Notes: generated by a model not told the origin, from the sequence alone. Counted from the first letter of the stretch, positions 8,209 to 19,008 are shown. The stretch is 64,000 bases of DNA from Aurantiochytrium sp. KH105 (GCA_003116975.1 BGKB01000039.1:427509-491508), one strand, 5' to 3'. A program made the numbers and translations.

Positions 8209-10218
8209 ATGGCGCAGTATACGCTGCACTTTGCGGAGGATGCACTCGTGCTTGAAGCGCCGCTCCTCCGCGGTAGCAGCTCAGTGCTGCGCGTCAGCCT
8301 CGAGCCTGACTCGCTCAAGCCCAACGTCGCCCTCGAGGCCAGATCCGCCGCTCTCGAGCAGAGCGCTTCACGAACAATGTCCGTATTTGCGATCCTTGGC
8401 ATCGTCGAGCTATTTCGTGGACCCTACCTTGCGGTCGTGACCCGTGCGCGCGCTGTCGTCCGCAATGGGCCCGGGGGCGCGGAAATCTGTCAAGTCGTGG
8501 CTGCAGACTTTTTCCCCGTGCCCAAAGCTTCCTCAGCAGCGCCGTCGGCGCCGCTCTCGCCACTCCAACACCGGCTCGAAGCCAAATTCCTCGACATGCT
8601 GCACAGTGTTGTGGACACCAGGACTCTGTACTATTCACACAATTATGACATTACACAAACCGCTCAGCGCATTGCGTTGCTCGGACAGCGCCTCGCGCCG
8701 CGCACGCCCGAGTTTAAACTGGACGGAGGTGGCTTTTGGGAGGCGCCACGACACCCCGACGGAAAGCCCATCTTCACGAATGAGCAAAGTCTGGCCTCGC
8801 GCGCGGACCCTCGCTTCTTTTGGAATCTGAAAATGTCGCACGTCTTTGCGGCGGCTCGACTCGATGACTGGGTGCACCCGGTCATTTGCGGCTATGTGGC
8901 GGTTCGCCATAACGTTCCCGTCGAAGTTGACGGACCCTCGACGCTCAGCCTCACATATCTCTTCATCTCGCGGAGATCGCGCACGCGTCAGGGGACGCGC
9001 TTCAACCTTCGCGGTCTAGATGCCGAGGGTAACGCCGCAAACTTCGTGGAAACCGAGCAGATTCTCCTTCCCCAAGTTGGCGAGGTTGTCGATCCCAATG
9101 GTGCGCAATCGTGGCGCACCGATGTTGCCCTCTGCTCCTTTGTGCAGACACGAGGGTCGATCCCCACAACCTGGACGCAAAAGGTAACCACCAAATACAT
9201 GCCGCGTGTTGGTCTTCCCGTTAGCGACAAGGAAGGAATGGCCCGCTTTACCCGCCATTTCACCGGGCCAAATGGCCAGCATTCGCTTGATCACTACGGT
9301 AAGGCGGTCTGCATCAATCTTGTCGACCGAAGCGGCAAGGGGACCACGGTCAAGGACCAACGCGCGCTTGGCGACCGCTACGAGCAACACCGCCAAGACC
9401 TCGCAGACTCCCGCTTACGACTCGTGTGGTTTGATTTTCACCACGAATGCCGCAAAGGTAAATATGAGAATCTTCGCAAGCTCGTCGATATGGTGCAACA
9501 AGAGCTCGCAGACTTTGGATGCTTTGTGCAGCTTCGCAACGGGCGTGTTGAGCGATGGCAGTCCGGGATCTTTCGAACCAACTGCATGGACTCACTCGAT
9601 CGCACAGCAGTCGTGCAGACTGTCCTCTCGCGCCGTCATGTGCTCGCCTCACTCGAAACCTTGGCCGTCGATGAGTCGCGACAAGGTCGCCTGCCCCACA
9701 AGGCCGACTCCTTCCAGGATGATGTCATGCACATGCCCTACGCAGCTATGGAAATCGCTTTGCAAGAGGTCAATCGCTCCAACGCAAACACCATGAGCGT
9801 TCTCTATGCTGGTACGCCTGCGCTCAAGACACGACGGGGTAAGCTCGGCAAGTTGCAGGATGGACTCAACAGTGTCACGCGGTACTTTATCAACAACTTT
9901 AGCGATGCCAACAAGCAGGATGCCATCAATCTTTTCTTGGGAGACTTTAGTGTTTCATCTCTTGGTAAGACCGAGGATGTCTTTGCTCGCGACGCCGGAG
10001 ATGAAACCCTTGCGAGTGTTTTCTTCAAGCTCGTCTTCGTCTTTCTCGCCGTCTTTATGCTCGGCGCCGTCTTTGGTACCACCTCGCCCTCGGCGAATTT
10101 CACGGCCGCCACTCTCACCACAATGGTGCTCATGCTTTCGGTTGCTGCTCATGCGCTGCGCAAAGGTCTCTCTCCTGCATTTGTCTCTAAGCCGAGATTC
10201 ATTCGCGCGGACTTATGA
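8209..10218 (+). CDS. SAC1: SAC1-like phosphoinositide phosphatase
   Basis: Probable phosphatidylinositol-4-phosphate phosphatase of the ER/Golgi membrane, 669 residues. The SAC domain fills roughly residues 50-500. The catalytic CX5R(T) motif is NCMDSLDRT, with Cys at residue 459. C-terminal features match SAC1: two hydrophobic segments at about 604-624 and 630-648, ending in a short basic tail (GTTSP lies between the helices). This is the layout expected for an ER-retained, membrane-anchored enzyme. The start ATG at 8209 precedes a sequence beginning MAQYTLHF, a plausible SAC1 N terminus. No intron is needed. Family identity is firm; substrate preference is taken from the family. Confidence 0.93.
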   Translation: MAQYTLHFAEDALVLEAPLLRGSSSVLRVSLEPDSLKPNVALEARSAALEQSASRTMSVFAILGIVELFRGPYLAVVTRARAVVRNGPGGAEICQVVAADFFPVPKASSAAPSAPLSPLQHRLEAKFLDMLHSVVDTRTLYYSHNYDITQTAQRIALLGQRLAPRTPEFKLDGGGFWEAPRHPDGKPIFTNEQSLASRADPRFFWNLKMSHVFAAARLDDWVHPVICGYVAVRHNVPVEVDGPSTLSLTYLFISRRSRTRQGTRFNLRGLDAEGNAANFVETEQILLPQVGEVVDPNGAQSWRTDVALCSFVQTRGSIPTTWTQKVTTKYMPRVGLPVSDKEGMARFTRHFTGPNGQHSLDHYGKAVCINLVDRSGKGTTVKDQRALGDRYEQHRQDLADSRLRLVWFDFHHECRKGKYENLRKLVDMVQQELADFGCFVQLRNGRVERWQSGIFRTNCMDSLDRTAVVQTVLSRRHVLASLETLAVDESRQGRLPHKADSFQDDVMHMPYAAMEIALQEVNRSNANTMSVLYAGTPALKTRRGKLGKLQDGLNSVTRYFINNFSDANKQDAINLFLGDFSVSSLGKTEDVFARDAGDETLASVFFKLVFVFLAVFMLGAVFGTTSPSANFTAATLTTMVLMLSVAAHALRKGLSPAFVSKPRFIRADL

Positions 10219-10521
10219 ATCAATGCCCCGAGCCCTACAATGAATCAATCCATACATGAATGAAAGAATGAATGAATGAATCATCAGCGGCCAGTTGGTA
10301 GGCCTGACACTTGGATGAAGCAAGCAAGCGTGTTAGCGAGCAAGCGAACGGAGCCTTTGGAAGAAGGCTCGCCTTGACCGTGCGTTTTTTGTCGGTGGCA
10401 AAATGATTGACGGGATTCGTCCTTGATACCTATCATGACACCGTTTACCAGATCCTAACAAAAGGACTGGTGGATCGCTTTCAATCGCTCATCTCACAGT
10501 TGATATTCATGTCTGTCTGAG

Positions 10522-10523
10522 TG

Positions 10524-10579
<56 letters not shown>
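10522..10579. repeat. TGCC tetranucleotide array
   Basis: About 14 uninterrupted units of TGCC/CCTG in one phase. Confidence 0.95.
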
Positions 10580-10580
<1 letters not shown>

Positions 10581-10798
10581 TTTTGGCCCTGGCGGCTTTG
10601 GCATCTCACACAACAATCAATCCATCAATCCATCAATCCATCAATCTTTTCTCCTTTTTTTCCTTTCCTTTTTTTTTGTTCACTTGAAGTTCCTCTTTTC
10701 CTTTCTTTTTCCTTTTCTCGCAGGCGAGGTACGGCACGCGCGCACCACAGGAGGCGGCCGCGGCCAAAGCGTTCGTCTCGGTCGCCGTGGCCATCTGC

Positions 10799-10862
10799 CA
10801 CCTGCTGCTGCTGTTGCTGCTGCTGCTTGCTGCTGCTTGCTGCTGCTGCTGCTTGCTGCTGC
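10799..10862. repeat. CTG/CTTGCTG trinucleotide-type array
   Basis: An interrupted array of CTG units. Depending on the frame it would encode poly-Leu, poly-Ala or poly-Cys, which explains the spurious long frames here. Confidence 0.9.
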
Positions 10863-11025
10863 GTTACCTACATTTTAGCGGCAGCAGGCACCAGGCCGCC
10901 GCGCCTCGACAGAAAGCGAGCGCTGTGCGGGCAGCGCGCGCACCTCGCCGGGTTTTGCTCTGCCACTCTTGTGTCTGCCTCCTGGCCAGCTGGCTCAGCT
11001 GGCTGGTGTCTGTCTCGGCTTGACT

Positions 11026-11087
11026 CGTCGTGTCGTGTCGTGTCGTGTCGTGTCGTGTCGTGTCGTGTCGTGTCGTGTTGTGTCGTC
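11026..11087. repeat. GTGTC pentanucleotide array
   Basis: About 12 units of CGTGT, with one T variant near the end. Confidence 0.95.
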
Positions 11088-11690
11088 TCTTGTCTACAAT
11101 AGAACAAACACTATGGCTACACGCGCGCGTGCACACGTACATACGACTATCCATGGTATACTGCACACGCATGCACACACACGCACGCACACGCGCTCCC
11201 CACTCACTGTCTGTGTCTCTCCCCCTCTCTGCCGCTTTCCCTCTTTCGGCCTCTCCCTCTTTCCTCCTCTCTCTCTCTCCCCCTCTCTCCCAGGCAAGGC
11301 AAGACACAAGACTTGCCAATCGCAAGCGCGCGCACGTTTTTAGACGCGTCGCGTCGCAGCGCCAGCAGCCAGTGCAGCAGCAAAGCGCCAAGTAGAGTCG
11401 CCGGCGCAGGGTGGCGAAGCGCCGCGCAGCGCGCCCGCCCGCGCGCGCTCAACTTCACTCTGTCACCCGCTCTCTCTCTCCGCGCGCTTGCGTGTCGAGC
11501 ACCCTCGCTGTCCGGACAGAGACGGCCGCCGCGGCGAGAGGTCGAGGGGCGACAAGGCAAGGGCCATCCATCCATCCATTCAGCCTTCCTTCCCTCCCGG
11601 GCATCGTGGGCGACGTAGAGGCTTGAACTTGGTGCACGTACAGACAAGCACGGCTTGCTCGCTCGCTCGCTCGCTCGCTCGAACACAGCC

Positions 11691-14600
11691 ATGGCTACCG
11701 CGACAGAGGGGCCTGAGGAAGGCCTCGTGCTCCCGGTCCCCGTCTGGGAGGACGGCGTGGCCGCAGATGGAGCCCTTCAGATTCCTCGCGGAGTAGACTC
11801 CGAGACAGCATCCGAGGCTGGCACCGAGGTCAGCGAAAGCGAGACCCCGAGCAACCTTCACGTGTACGGCGCCAACGCTTTCCCCATCCCGTCTCTCGCA
11901 CAGGCAAGAGCTCAGTTCAATGGAAATGTATGGGGTGATGTCGTCCTCGCGTCCCCGCCAGGCGCTGGCATCCAGCCCTTCCTACTCATGGGACCAGGAA
12001 CAAGCGAGGATCGAGACGGATCGGGAGCACCTCAATGGCAGCGCATTGAAGAACCCGATACCGTTGCTCAAAAAGTCGCACGGCGAGGTAGATTCGCACA
12101 CCAACGCGTGCGTGCCGTGCCTCTCCGGGAAAATGGTCTGGTCATTTGTGGCGACCTTGCCGTGCCACCAGAGTGGGCATGGAACCCGGACGCGGACGTC
12201 GACCAAGCGGGCCTTAACGCTCACTTTGACATGAACGTCCTTTCCAGCGGTCGCAAGCCCAACGTCATCGGAGTCCAAGGTTGCACCAACCTTGTCTTGT
12301 CAGTTATGCCGAGCATCTCCGGAGGCTATGCTCTCGCGCAGGAAAATGTGCCTCGCGAGTCCGATGTCCTGCTATGTCTTCACAAAAGCATGTGGCGCGA
12401 TCGACTCGTCCTTCAAGAGGGCATGAAAATTATCATTGGCTCACCCGTCACGGGATCCTGCACGATCGAAATTCTCTCCATCACTCGTGCCATGCGCAAA
12501 CGCGCCACAGACGTCACGGCCTCGCATTCGACGAATGCAACGATGCGTAAACGCCGCAGCCACTCCAAGCACTCGCGGAGGAAACCTCGCCACGTGCATT
12601 TTGGAACGGCCACCGAAATTGACTCGGGCCAAACCATCAAACTTTCGCCCACGAGCGCATCCTCTTCAGCCGCTTCTCTGCAACGCAGCCAGATTCATCG
12701 CCGCCGGCGTGATAATAGCACCCTGGGGTGCCAAACGGACGAGGATCTCATGGCCACTGCTCCGATCTGGGCCGACATCGAAGACGAGGACGACCTCGCA
12801 TCTGGATCCATCACATCGCTTGCCTCAGATGGAAGCGGCAAGGTTGGCCCAAGCAGCAAACTCGTCTACCGCTATACACTCGAGAACGATCGTTCCCGCA
12901 CGAGCACTTTCTCGCCCCCCATGGAAGAGTTTGCCGTCAACACGCATGACTCCTTTGCGCGCAACACTCGTCCCAAGAGGGATCGCATGCTTACAATCGG
13001 AGGCGCGAGAAATTGCGACATTGTTCTCCCCGGCTGCCCCGTCCGCATCGTTGCCACCATCTCAGCCTTTGACGATGTGTTCACGCTCATGGCCCCCAAC
13101 AACCTCTCGGACACTTTTCAACGTGGCGAAATGCTCAACAAGTCGCAGCTCATCTACGCGCACATGACTGCGGTCCACCTCGTCTTGGATCCTGAAAAGA
13201 CCTGGGGTGTGTACGATGGCGATACCATCGTGGTCCGCAATCTTCGCGCGCGCGACTCGTCCCTGCACAACTGCTGCACGGGTTTGGAGGTGCTTCTGCG
13301 GATCGCTGATCCCACGGAGAAGCGCCGCATCAAGCTCAACAAGACGAATCTCGCGGAAGTCGGCGTCAGGCAGGTACCCGTGACCCCGCTCGCCGTCAAC
13401 AAGGCTTTGTGGTTTCAGCGAGCCGTCGTCACTACACAGCCCAAGGCTGTCGTTCGTCAGCGAGGCAGGCAAACCCTCGCAGATCTTGCCGTCGAGGTGC
13501 GAGCCCCGGTGCGCGTCTCCGAGTGGGATGGCTCCGCCCAGTGGCGTTACGGTGATGTCGAGCCCTTTGCCTTTCAGGGCATCAGCTCCGTCGCCGAGGC
13601 CACGATCGGCGCAAGTCGAGCCATGACTCTTTCCATAAACGACTCGCAAATGAGCCGCTGCCACGCTACAATCTTCAAGCGCGGGGGCAAAAAGCCTGCC
13701 TATCTTATGGAAGCGAGCAGGTCCGCTGGACGCAAGGCTGTTCTTCGCCTCATGGCCGCAAGCATCCCCCCGGGCCTCGGCTCTGCCTCAACGCCACCGC
13801 ATCTCCTCCTCGCCGGAGAGGTTTTCCGCGTCGGCGCCAGCGAATTCAAAATCATTGGGTTCACCAAAGATGATCTCCGTTCCAGCGGTCGCGTCTCGGG
13901 CCGCTCTGCGGGGGACCGCGCCACACAACGTGGCCTGCGTGTCTACAAAGCAAGGCAGCCCCTTGTTAATGATGATCGCGAGAGCGACGGCGGCCATGAT
14001 CGTGCCACTGATCCTGGCTACGACTCGGACGGGGCGAGTTATCACACAACTGGTTCGCAAGGAAGCCGACGAGGCGTTTCGCAGCGCTTCATGGGCGGCC
14101 TCGCTAAAATGAGCGCTCGTTTCGCGAGCACGCCACAATCTCCTGTGGGCTTCGAGGGCCCCTCGGGCTTCGACCACCCCGCTGCGGCTCTGCCCATGCC
14201 CCACGATCTGCAAGACCAAGATGAGCACGACCAGGCCCAAGCAGAGGCCGACGAGGCCCTCGACTGGCTCGATGAGGACGACGAGGAAGACGAAGCGACC
14301 GAGGTTGAAAAGGAGCGCCAGTCTGTGCGTCGTGCTGAGCAACGCATCATGGAGGAGCGTCTTGCACAAATTGAAACCTCGCAGTTCCAGGAACTTCAAT
14401 CGGAAGCAGACGAGCATGTGATGGGCAAGCTTGAGACCCCAGGATCCATCCCGCTCGTCCGCCATCGTCCGAACCAGGAGGATCCTTCGAATCGCATCAA
14501 CATCGTCTCGTCCTATCAAGACGAAGACGGCGGCGCAGAGATGCACATTACCAACAATGTCGATAAAAGCTTTGGTCTGGCCCGCGTCGATGAATACGAC

Positions 14601-15200
14601 GACGTTCTCGAGGCCTTTGGGCTCGATGAGGAGACAAGGGCAATCACTTTTCCAGATCTTGATTCGTTCATGATCATTCAGTGCATCAAAGGCCCGCTCC
14701 AGCGTCGCATCTTCCTCATCGACCAGCACGAGTGCACCATCGGCGGCAACCCCAGCTGTTCCATTCCCGTGCCAAATGATCCTCTCATATCTCCTTTGCA
14801 TTGTCGCATCGTTTTTAACACCATTGAGAACCATTGGCGTCTCATCGATTGTAGCTCGCGTTTGGGGACCTTTTATCGCGCGGTTGCCGGCGACGACGGC
14901 ATCTTTTTGCAGCCCGGCCAGCGCTTCCTTATCGGGCAATCCCAGCTTCGGATGCTAGGACGCCCAAAGGCCTCCAACAACCGAACTCTGCGAACGATAC
15001 GCTCCGTTGCCTCGGCGGCGATTCGTCGAGGAAGTTTTACCCAGCTTAATTCCGCCAGCAGGCGAACCTCCGAGTCAAGTCAAGTCAAGGCCAATGGTGG
15101 GGCTGCTCTCCTTTTGCAAAAGGAGCTCAACAAGGGTGCCCCAATCGTCGATGACGAGGCTGCTCCTGCGCCAGCCGGATGTGGCTGTGTCATCTCTTGA
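11691..15200 (+). CDS. large multi-FHA-domain protein with C-terminal CaaX box
   Basis: A protein of 1169 residues of unknown function. The clearest domain is an FHA (phosphothreonine-binding) fold at about 995-1088, with ECTIGGNPSCSIPV, ISPLHCRIVF and SSRLGTFYR in the usual order. Three weaker FHA-like segments lie at about 187-260 (NVIGVQGCTNLVL), 428-520 (LTIGGARNCDIVLPG) and 630-723 (ATIGASRAMTLSIND with SRCHATIF). Between them are basic Ser-rich linkers and, at about 840-910, an acidic then coiled-coil-like stretch. The last residues are GCGCVIS, a textbook farnesylation CaaX box with a second nearby Cys for palmitoylation. The ATG at 11691 has a GCC-ATG-G context. Membrane attachment is inference. 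No close family name is recognised. Confidence 0.85.
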   Translation: MATATEGPEEGLVLPVPVWEDGVAADGALQIPRGVDSETASEAGTEVSESETPSNLHVYGANAFPIPSLAQARAQFNGNVWGDVVLASPPGAGIQPFLLMGPGTSEDRDGSGAPQWQRIEEPDTVAQKVARRGRFAHQRVRAVPLRENGLVICGDLAVPPEWAWNPDADVDQAGLNAHFDMNVLSSGRKPNVIGVQGCTNLVLSVMPSISGGYALAQENVPRESDVLLCLHKSMWRDRLVLQEGMKIIIGSPVTGSCTIEILSITRAMRKRATDVTASHSTNATMRKRRSHSKHSRRKPRHVHFGTATEIDSGQTIKLSPTSASSSAASLQRSQIHRRRRDNSTLGCQTDEDLMATAPIWADIEDEDDLASGSITSLASDGSGKVGPSSKLVYRYTLENDRSRTSTFSPPMEEFAVNTHDSFARNTRPKRDRMLTIGGARNCDIVLPGCPVRIVATISAFDDVFTLMAPNNLSDTFQRGEMLNKSQLIYAHMTAVHLVLDPEKTWGVYDGDTIVVRNLRARDSSLHNCCTGLEVLLRIADPTEKRRIKLNKTNLAEVGVRQVPVTPLAVNKALWFQRAVVTTQPKAVVRQRGRQTLADLAVEVRAPVRVSEWDGSAQWRYGDVEPFAFQGISSVAEATIGASRAMTLSINDSQMSRCHATIFKRGGKKPAYLMEASRSAGRKAVLRLMAASIPPGLGSASTPPHLLLAGEVFRVGASEFKIIGFTKDDLRSSGRVSGRSAGDRATQRGLRVYKARQPLVNDDRESDGGHDRATDPGYDSDGASYHTTGSQGSRRGVSQRFMGGLAKMSARFASTPQSPVGFEGPSGFDHPAAALPMPHDLQDQDEHDQAQAEADEALDWLDEDDEEDEATEVEKERQSVRRAEQRIMEERLAQIETSQFQELQSEADEHVMGKLETPGSIPLVRHRPNQEDPSNRINIVSSYQDEDGGAEMHITNNVDKSFGLARVDEYDDVLEAFGLDEETRAITFPDLDSFMIIQCIKGPLQRRIFLIDQHECTIGGNPSCSIPVPNDPLISPLHCRIVFNTIENHWRLIDCSSRLGTFYRAVAGDDGIFLQPGQRFLIGQSQLRMLGRPKASNNRTLRTIRSVASAAIRRGSFTQLNSASRRTSESSQVKANGGAALLLQKELNKGAPIVDDEAAPAPAGCGCVIS

Positions 15201-15573
15201 GAAAGGCCTCCCACCTCGTGGACCAAGGGGTGCCTAATATGCCTTTAGGCCCAGGAATAGAACCTAACCATGTGTATGAACACTATACTTCTTCTTTTTG
15301 TCACATACGACATTACTTTGTTATCTTCATGAATATTGAAAAAGCGAATGAAGACTTGCCGGTGGTGGCTAGAAGAGGGATTGTCGTCCGTGGACACTTC
15401 TAAGCAGGCAAAGCCAGAACAACGTGCTGAGAAATTGCAACCTCACGGTCCCTCAATCCAGTCGTCGGTGTATCAGAAAGGAACAATCAGACCCATATCC
15501 AGCGTCAGGTTCCCTGTCCCCGCCCCCGTAAAAGGGGCATGAAGGGGGGAGGGGGGGGGGGCTCTCTGAGGAA
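15201..15573. other. intergenic region between convergent genes, with poly-G run
   Basis: 3' flanking DNA of the FHA and RIC1 genes. A G-rich run at 15543-15561 (nearly all G) lies just past the RIC1 stop. Nothing else is recognised. Confidence 0.6.
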
Positions 15574-18500
15574 TCAGCGAGGCTTTGAAAGAAAGGCATC
15601 GAGCTCTGCAATAAGTGCATGATCCTTGTGCACTTTGGCTGCGTGAGTGAGTGCAGCAACTCGCCGACTGGCCTTTTCTGGGGAAAAGTAATCGGCCACA
15701 ACCATGCTGCCCGCGGCGGTGCGCAAGTCACCGGCGTAGATTGAGTCATTGAATATTTGTTCTGGGTTGCCAGCTGACGAAAAGAACATATCCCAGCGGC
15801 TCGTCTCCATCTTGCGAGCACACGTTACGACGAGGGCATCATAGGCGCGAGACCCGAGCACAGCCGCAATTTTCCCCTTCCGCAACAATGAGATCGCATC
15901 AGGGAGCAAAAAGTGATGCTCCTCTGGGGTCTCATCCCGATGCTTGAAATCGCTTTCTACAACATTGAACAGAAAAAGGTCCAGCGTGCTCCAGAACAAG
16001 GGCAGGTGCGTGCTTGCCTGAACTAGAACTTGCGACGCCAGGTCCTGACGCCCTGCCTGTACTAACCATTGCAAGATGCCGTGCGTCGTGGGGCTCACGC
16101 GGACTGACATTTCGAAACAGGGGAGCCTGTCCTGCGTGATGGTGCGAGACCGCTGCGAAATACCGACCACAAGCCCGTGCGTCTCGAGTATCCCGAGCGG
16201 AAGCACGTCCCAATAGGCGTTTGCACAGCGTATATCAATCAGTTCCGCGTCAGCATCCAGCGCGGGTAACCACAGGCGCAACCCTCGGGCATCGAGAATC
16301 CAAATCGTGTACAGCAGCGACGCAGGTAGCTTGGGCGCTGCCTCAAAGGAGAGATAACCTGACGCTGTACGACGCAATCCAGAAGAAGCACTCGAGAATG
16401 ACGCTTGACCATTGTCGCGCCGGACACTTTGCTCGAGCACACTGTCCAAAACGATGTCATCGCTCTGGTCGATCTTGCCCCACGACTGAGGCATGATACG
16501 AAATACCCCGGAGCAAATCTTGCGCCGCGAACCTTCGTCGGTATCCACTACATAGAGGTCCCCTGTGCTACTCAACACAGCACACTTGGGAAATTTGATG
16601 GGTGCTCCTGACCTCCTCGTCGCACCGCAAGGCATTACACAGAGCACCATGGGCGTTTCCATTTGCTCCCTGGTGTCTTCAGATTTTGTCGTGTTGCTCG
16701 CGCCACTTTGATCCGGGACATGAGCGTGCCCATTGCCTGTATTCTTGCTGTTTGCTTCTGCCTTTTCTCCAGGTTGCGGCGGAGGATTGCTGTCGATTTG
16801 GCGCTGGATAAAACCTAGGTCGACTGATTGCACGAGGGAGATGCGGGCTTGCGTCACCTCGACGTTGGCATGATTGCTCGGATGATGACTTGCGGAGGAC
16901 GCACGCCGAATGATAAAGTGCCTGCGAGCAGGTTTGCCCGCGTTGGTCCCGGAGAGGCTTCCTCCTCCATTGTTGCCGCTGCTGCTGCTGCTGCTGCTGC
17001 TGCTGTTACTACTACTAGCCATCTTACCCTCCAACGTGCCATTATTCGCTTCTGTAGTGTGAGGCGATAGAGCCGAGGTGGCGGTGGTGGTGGACGAGGT
17101 GGAGGAGGACAAGGTGGAGGAAGAGGGTAACAAAGATCTTCCACCGAGGCGAGCCGCAAAGGCATCGTCCTCACCCTCGGATGCCGATCCAGACTCTTCA
17201 AATACCGTCTCAGGGGTACTCCGATCAATCTGCTGGTTGGCAAGGACATTGTATACGCAGAGTTGGGTCTGAAATTGCAAAACGAGTACACCTTCCGCGT
17301 ACAAAGTGTCCACACCCGTCGGCCGGCTCGGCAGATGAATACGACCAAGCGCAGCGCTTTCTCGGAGATCATCTGGGGAATAAGAAATGAGTTCCCAAGC
17401 CCGCGCGGTCGCATCCCACTGGACGACGCAGAGGAAATCATCTCCCCACCAAAAGTTCAGCACGGAAGGCACGGCTTTGTTTTCCAACACAGCGTCCAGA
17501 ATGGCCCAGCGCTTGGTAGTGTGCGAGTAGACTGCGACGCCTTGCGCGCCGCCAACAGCAAGCAGGTTCCCGCTCAGGCTACATGCCACGGTTCGAATGG
17601 GCCAGTTGTCTCGAGAAAAGCTCACCGGGAGATCGACACGCCACCACGAGAGACTGTTTACGTCCCACTCACGGCTCTGCAGGCCCAAGACGTAGTTCCA
17701 ACCCTGCAAACACATGGATGTGCTTCCTCCCGTAGAGTGTTGTGCCGATGTACACGACTTGATAAATTCTTGAGCAGACACTTTGTAACCCCCTCCGCGC
17801 GGAACCTCGGCGGTATGCGAGGCCATGCCGATGAGAGCATATCCGCGAAGAGCCCATGCGCATTTAGGCTGCGTCACGAGATCATCGCAAAGAGCCGATT
17901 GGGAAAAGAGGGAAGAGGTAGCTTTGCAGCCTGTGCTGGACCACACCATGACGCCAACATCCGCATATCCAACAACAAAAAAGTTGCTTCCATCGGGACA
18001 CCAGCGGAGCGTTGTGGGTGTTGCAAAGTCGCCGCCGCTCCTGCGCGTCGCTACGCGCGCCTCGAGGTGCTGCGGAAGCTCGTGGACGGGAAAGGCGATC
18101 CGGCGCAAGATGCGGTGTGACTTTCGACCCACCGCATACACGCCAATTGTTCCGAGGCGAAAGCCTACGATTGCGAGAGGGCGCGAGCGATTCATTGCAA
18201 CCGAGACGGCGTCCTTTTCACACAAATAGTACGTCGTAGAGGACTCTTCTATCCTGGAAAACACTCCAGCATATCCTGTTGCACTCACAAAGCCGACGCG
18301 TTGCTGCCAACCGAGCGAAAGGTGGCTGATCGTAGCCTTGGCCGCCTTCCCAGGCAAAACGTCCACCTCCCGGTCAACCACGACCTCACCGGTCCAAAGA
18401 ACGCGAACAATGCTTCCTCGAGATGTGCCCATGAGAAGCCACAGGCGATGCTGAATGACCGAGTGCAGGGCGATGGGGTCACCTTCGACCGTGCTCTTGA

Positions 18501-19008
18501 CCGTGCAGCGGAAACGGATGTTGCGGAGATGACCGGCGCGCATATCGGCACGGCTTTCCTCGACCCAGCGCGGCGTCGAGAGCCTCATGGCTAGATTTTC
18601 GAGCTTTTGTACCTCGTAGAATTCTGCGACGCCGAGCGAGTTGCAAATGGCAAAAGAGGATCCATCAGAATTCCATGCGGCCTGGCTCACACCAACGACA
18701 TTGGCGCCAAACGAAGGCCGGGCACAGCAGCCTACGGGAACCCAATCCCGCTCTCCATTGCAAGCAAGAACAGTCACGAAAGCTGTTCCAACGCAGAGGA
18801 CGAGGTCTCCGTTGAGGGACGACTCGACGAGCAGGAGATGGTCTTGGTCCTGATCCCGCTCTTCATTCAAGTCACCCTTACCATTCCCTTCGTGTCCGTA
18901 CTTTGGATAGCTATCTTCGTACGTGCCCACGCCCGAGTCATTCCTTTTGCTTGTCTGCAGCCGACGTGCGTCCACGCGCAGCACGTCTGGCGGGCCTAGA
19001 GCCAGCAT
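15574..19008 (-). CDS. RIC1: RIC1, subunit of the RAB6 guanine-nucleotide exchange complex
   Basis: RIC1 pairs with RGP1 to activate RAB6/Ypt6 at the Golgi. The product is 1144 residues. The N-terminal half is beta-propeller-like, with WNSDGSSFAI and LRWCPDGSNFFVVGYADVGV repeats typical of the family. The RIC1 domain at the C terminus is clear: VVTCARKMETSRWDMFFS, AGNPEQIFNDSIYAGDLRTA. Two low-complexity insertions lie in the middle, including a poly-Ser tract encoded by a CTG array at about 16978-17005 on the plus strand. The ATG at 19008 gives MLALGPPDVLRVDARR, a plausible start. There is no intron. The gene is divergent from the TMEM260-like gene. No RGP1 partner lies in the window. Confidence 0.9.
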   Translation of the reverse strand: MLALGPPDVLRVDARRLQTSKRNDSGVGTYEDSYPKYGHEGNGKGDLNEERDQDQDHLLLVESSLNGDLVLCVGTAFVTVLACNGERDWVPVGCCARPSFGANVVGVSQAAWNSDGSSFAICNSLGVAEFYEVQKLENLAMRLSTPRWVEESRADMRAGHLRNIRFRCTVKSTVEGDPIALHSVIQHRLWLLMGTSRGSIVRVLWTGEVVVDREVDVLPGKAAKATISHLSLGWQQRVGFVSATGYAGVFSRIEESSTTYYLCEKDAVSVAMNRSRPLAIVGFRLGTIGVYAVGRKSHRILRRIAFPVHELPQHLEARVATRRSGGDFATPTTLRWCPDGSNFFVVGYADVGVMVWSSTGCKATSSLFSQSALCDDLVTQPKCAWALRGYALIGMASHTAEVPRGGGYKVSAQEFIKSCTSAQHSTGGSTSMCLQGWNYVLGLQSREWDVNSLSWWRVDLPVSFSRDNWPIRTVACSLSGNLLAVGGAQGVAVYSHTTKRWAILDAVLENKAVPSVLNFWWGDDFLCVVQWDATARAWELISYSPDDLRESAALGRIHLPSRPTGVDTLYAEGVLVLQFQTQLCVYNVLANQQIDRSTPETVFEESGSASEGEDDAFAARLGGRSLLPSSSTLSSSTSSTTTATSALSPHTTEANNGTLEGKMASSSNSSSSSSSSSGNNGGGSLSGTNAGKPARRHFIIRRASSASHHPSNHANVEVTQARISLVQSVDLGFIQRQIDSNPPPQPGEKAEANSKNTGNGHAHVPDQSGASNTTKSEDTREQMETPMVLCVMPCGATRRSGAPIKFPKCAVLSSTGDLYVVDTDEGSRRKICSGVFRIMPQSWGKIDQSDDIVLDSVLEQSVRRDNGQASFSSASSGLRRTASGYLSFEAAPKLPASLLYTIWILDARGLRLWLPALDADAELIDIRCANAYWDVLPLGILETHGLVVGISQRSRTITQDRLPCFEMSVRVSPTTHGILQWLVQAGRQDLASQVLVQASTHLPLFWSTLDLFLFNVVESDFKHRDETPEEHHFLLPDAISLLRKGKIAAVLGSRAYDALVVTCARKMETSRWDMFFSSAGNPEQIFNDSIYAGDLRTAAGSMVVADYFSPEKASRRVAALTHAAKVHKDHALIAELDAFLSKPR

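Larger units (their letters stand above)
10219..11690. other. repeat-rich intergenic region upstream of multi-FHA gene
   Basis: No gene is confidently visible in these 1.5 kb. It holds arrays of TGCC, ATCAATCC, CTG and GTGTC units plus AC- and CT-rich stretches (11120-11290). A strong polypyrimidine tract ending in CAG at about 10723 could be a splice acceptor of a 5' UTR intron of the FHA gene, and a 53-codon ATG frame lies on the minus strand (about 10630-10795). Neither is supported further. Confidence 0.5.

Noticed and set aside
10521..11102. Plus-strand frame with poly-Leu/Cys and an apparent hydrophobic segment
   Set aside because: The hydrophobic stretch is translated CTG repeat, and the frame is made of several simple arrays.
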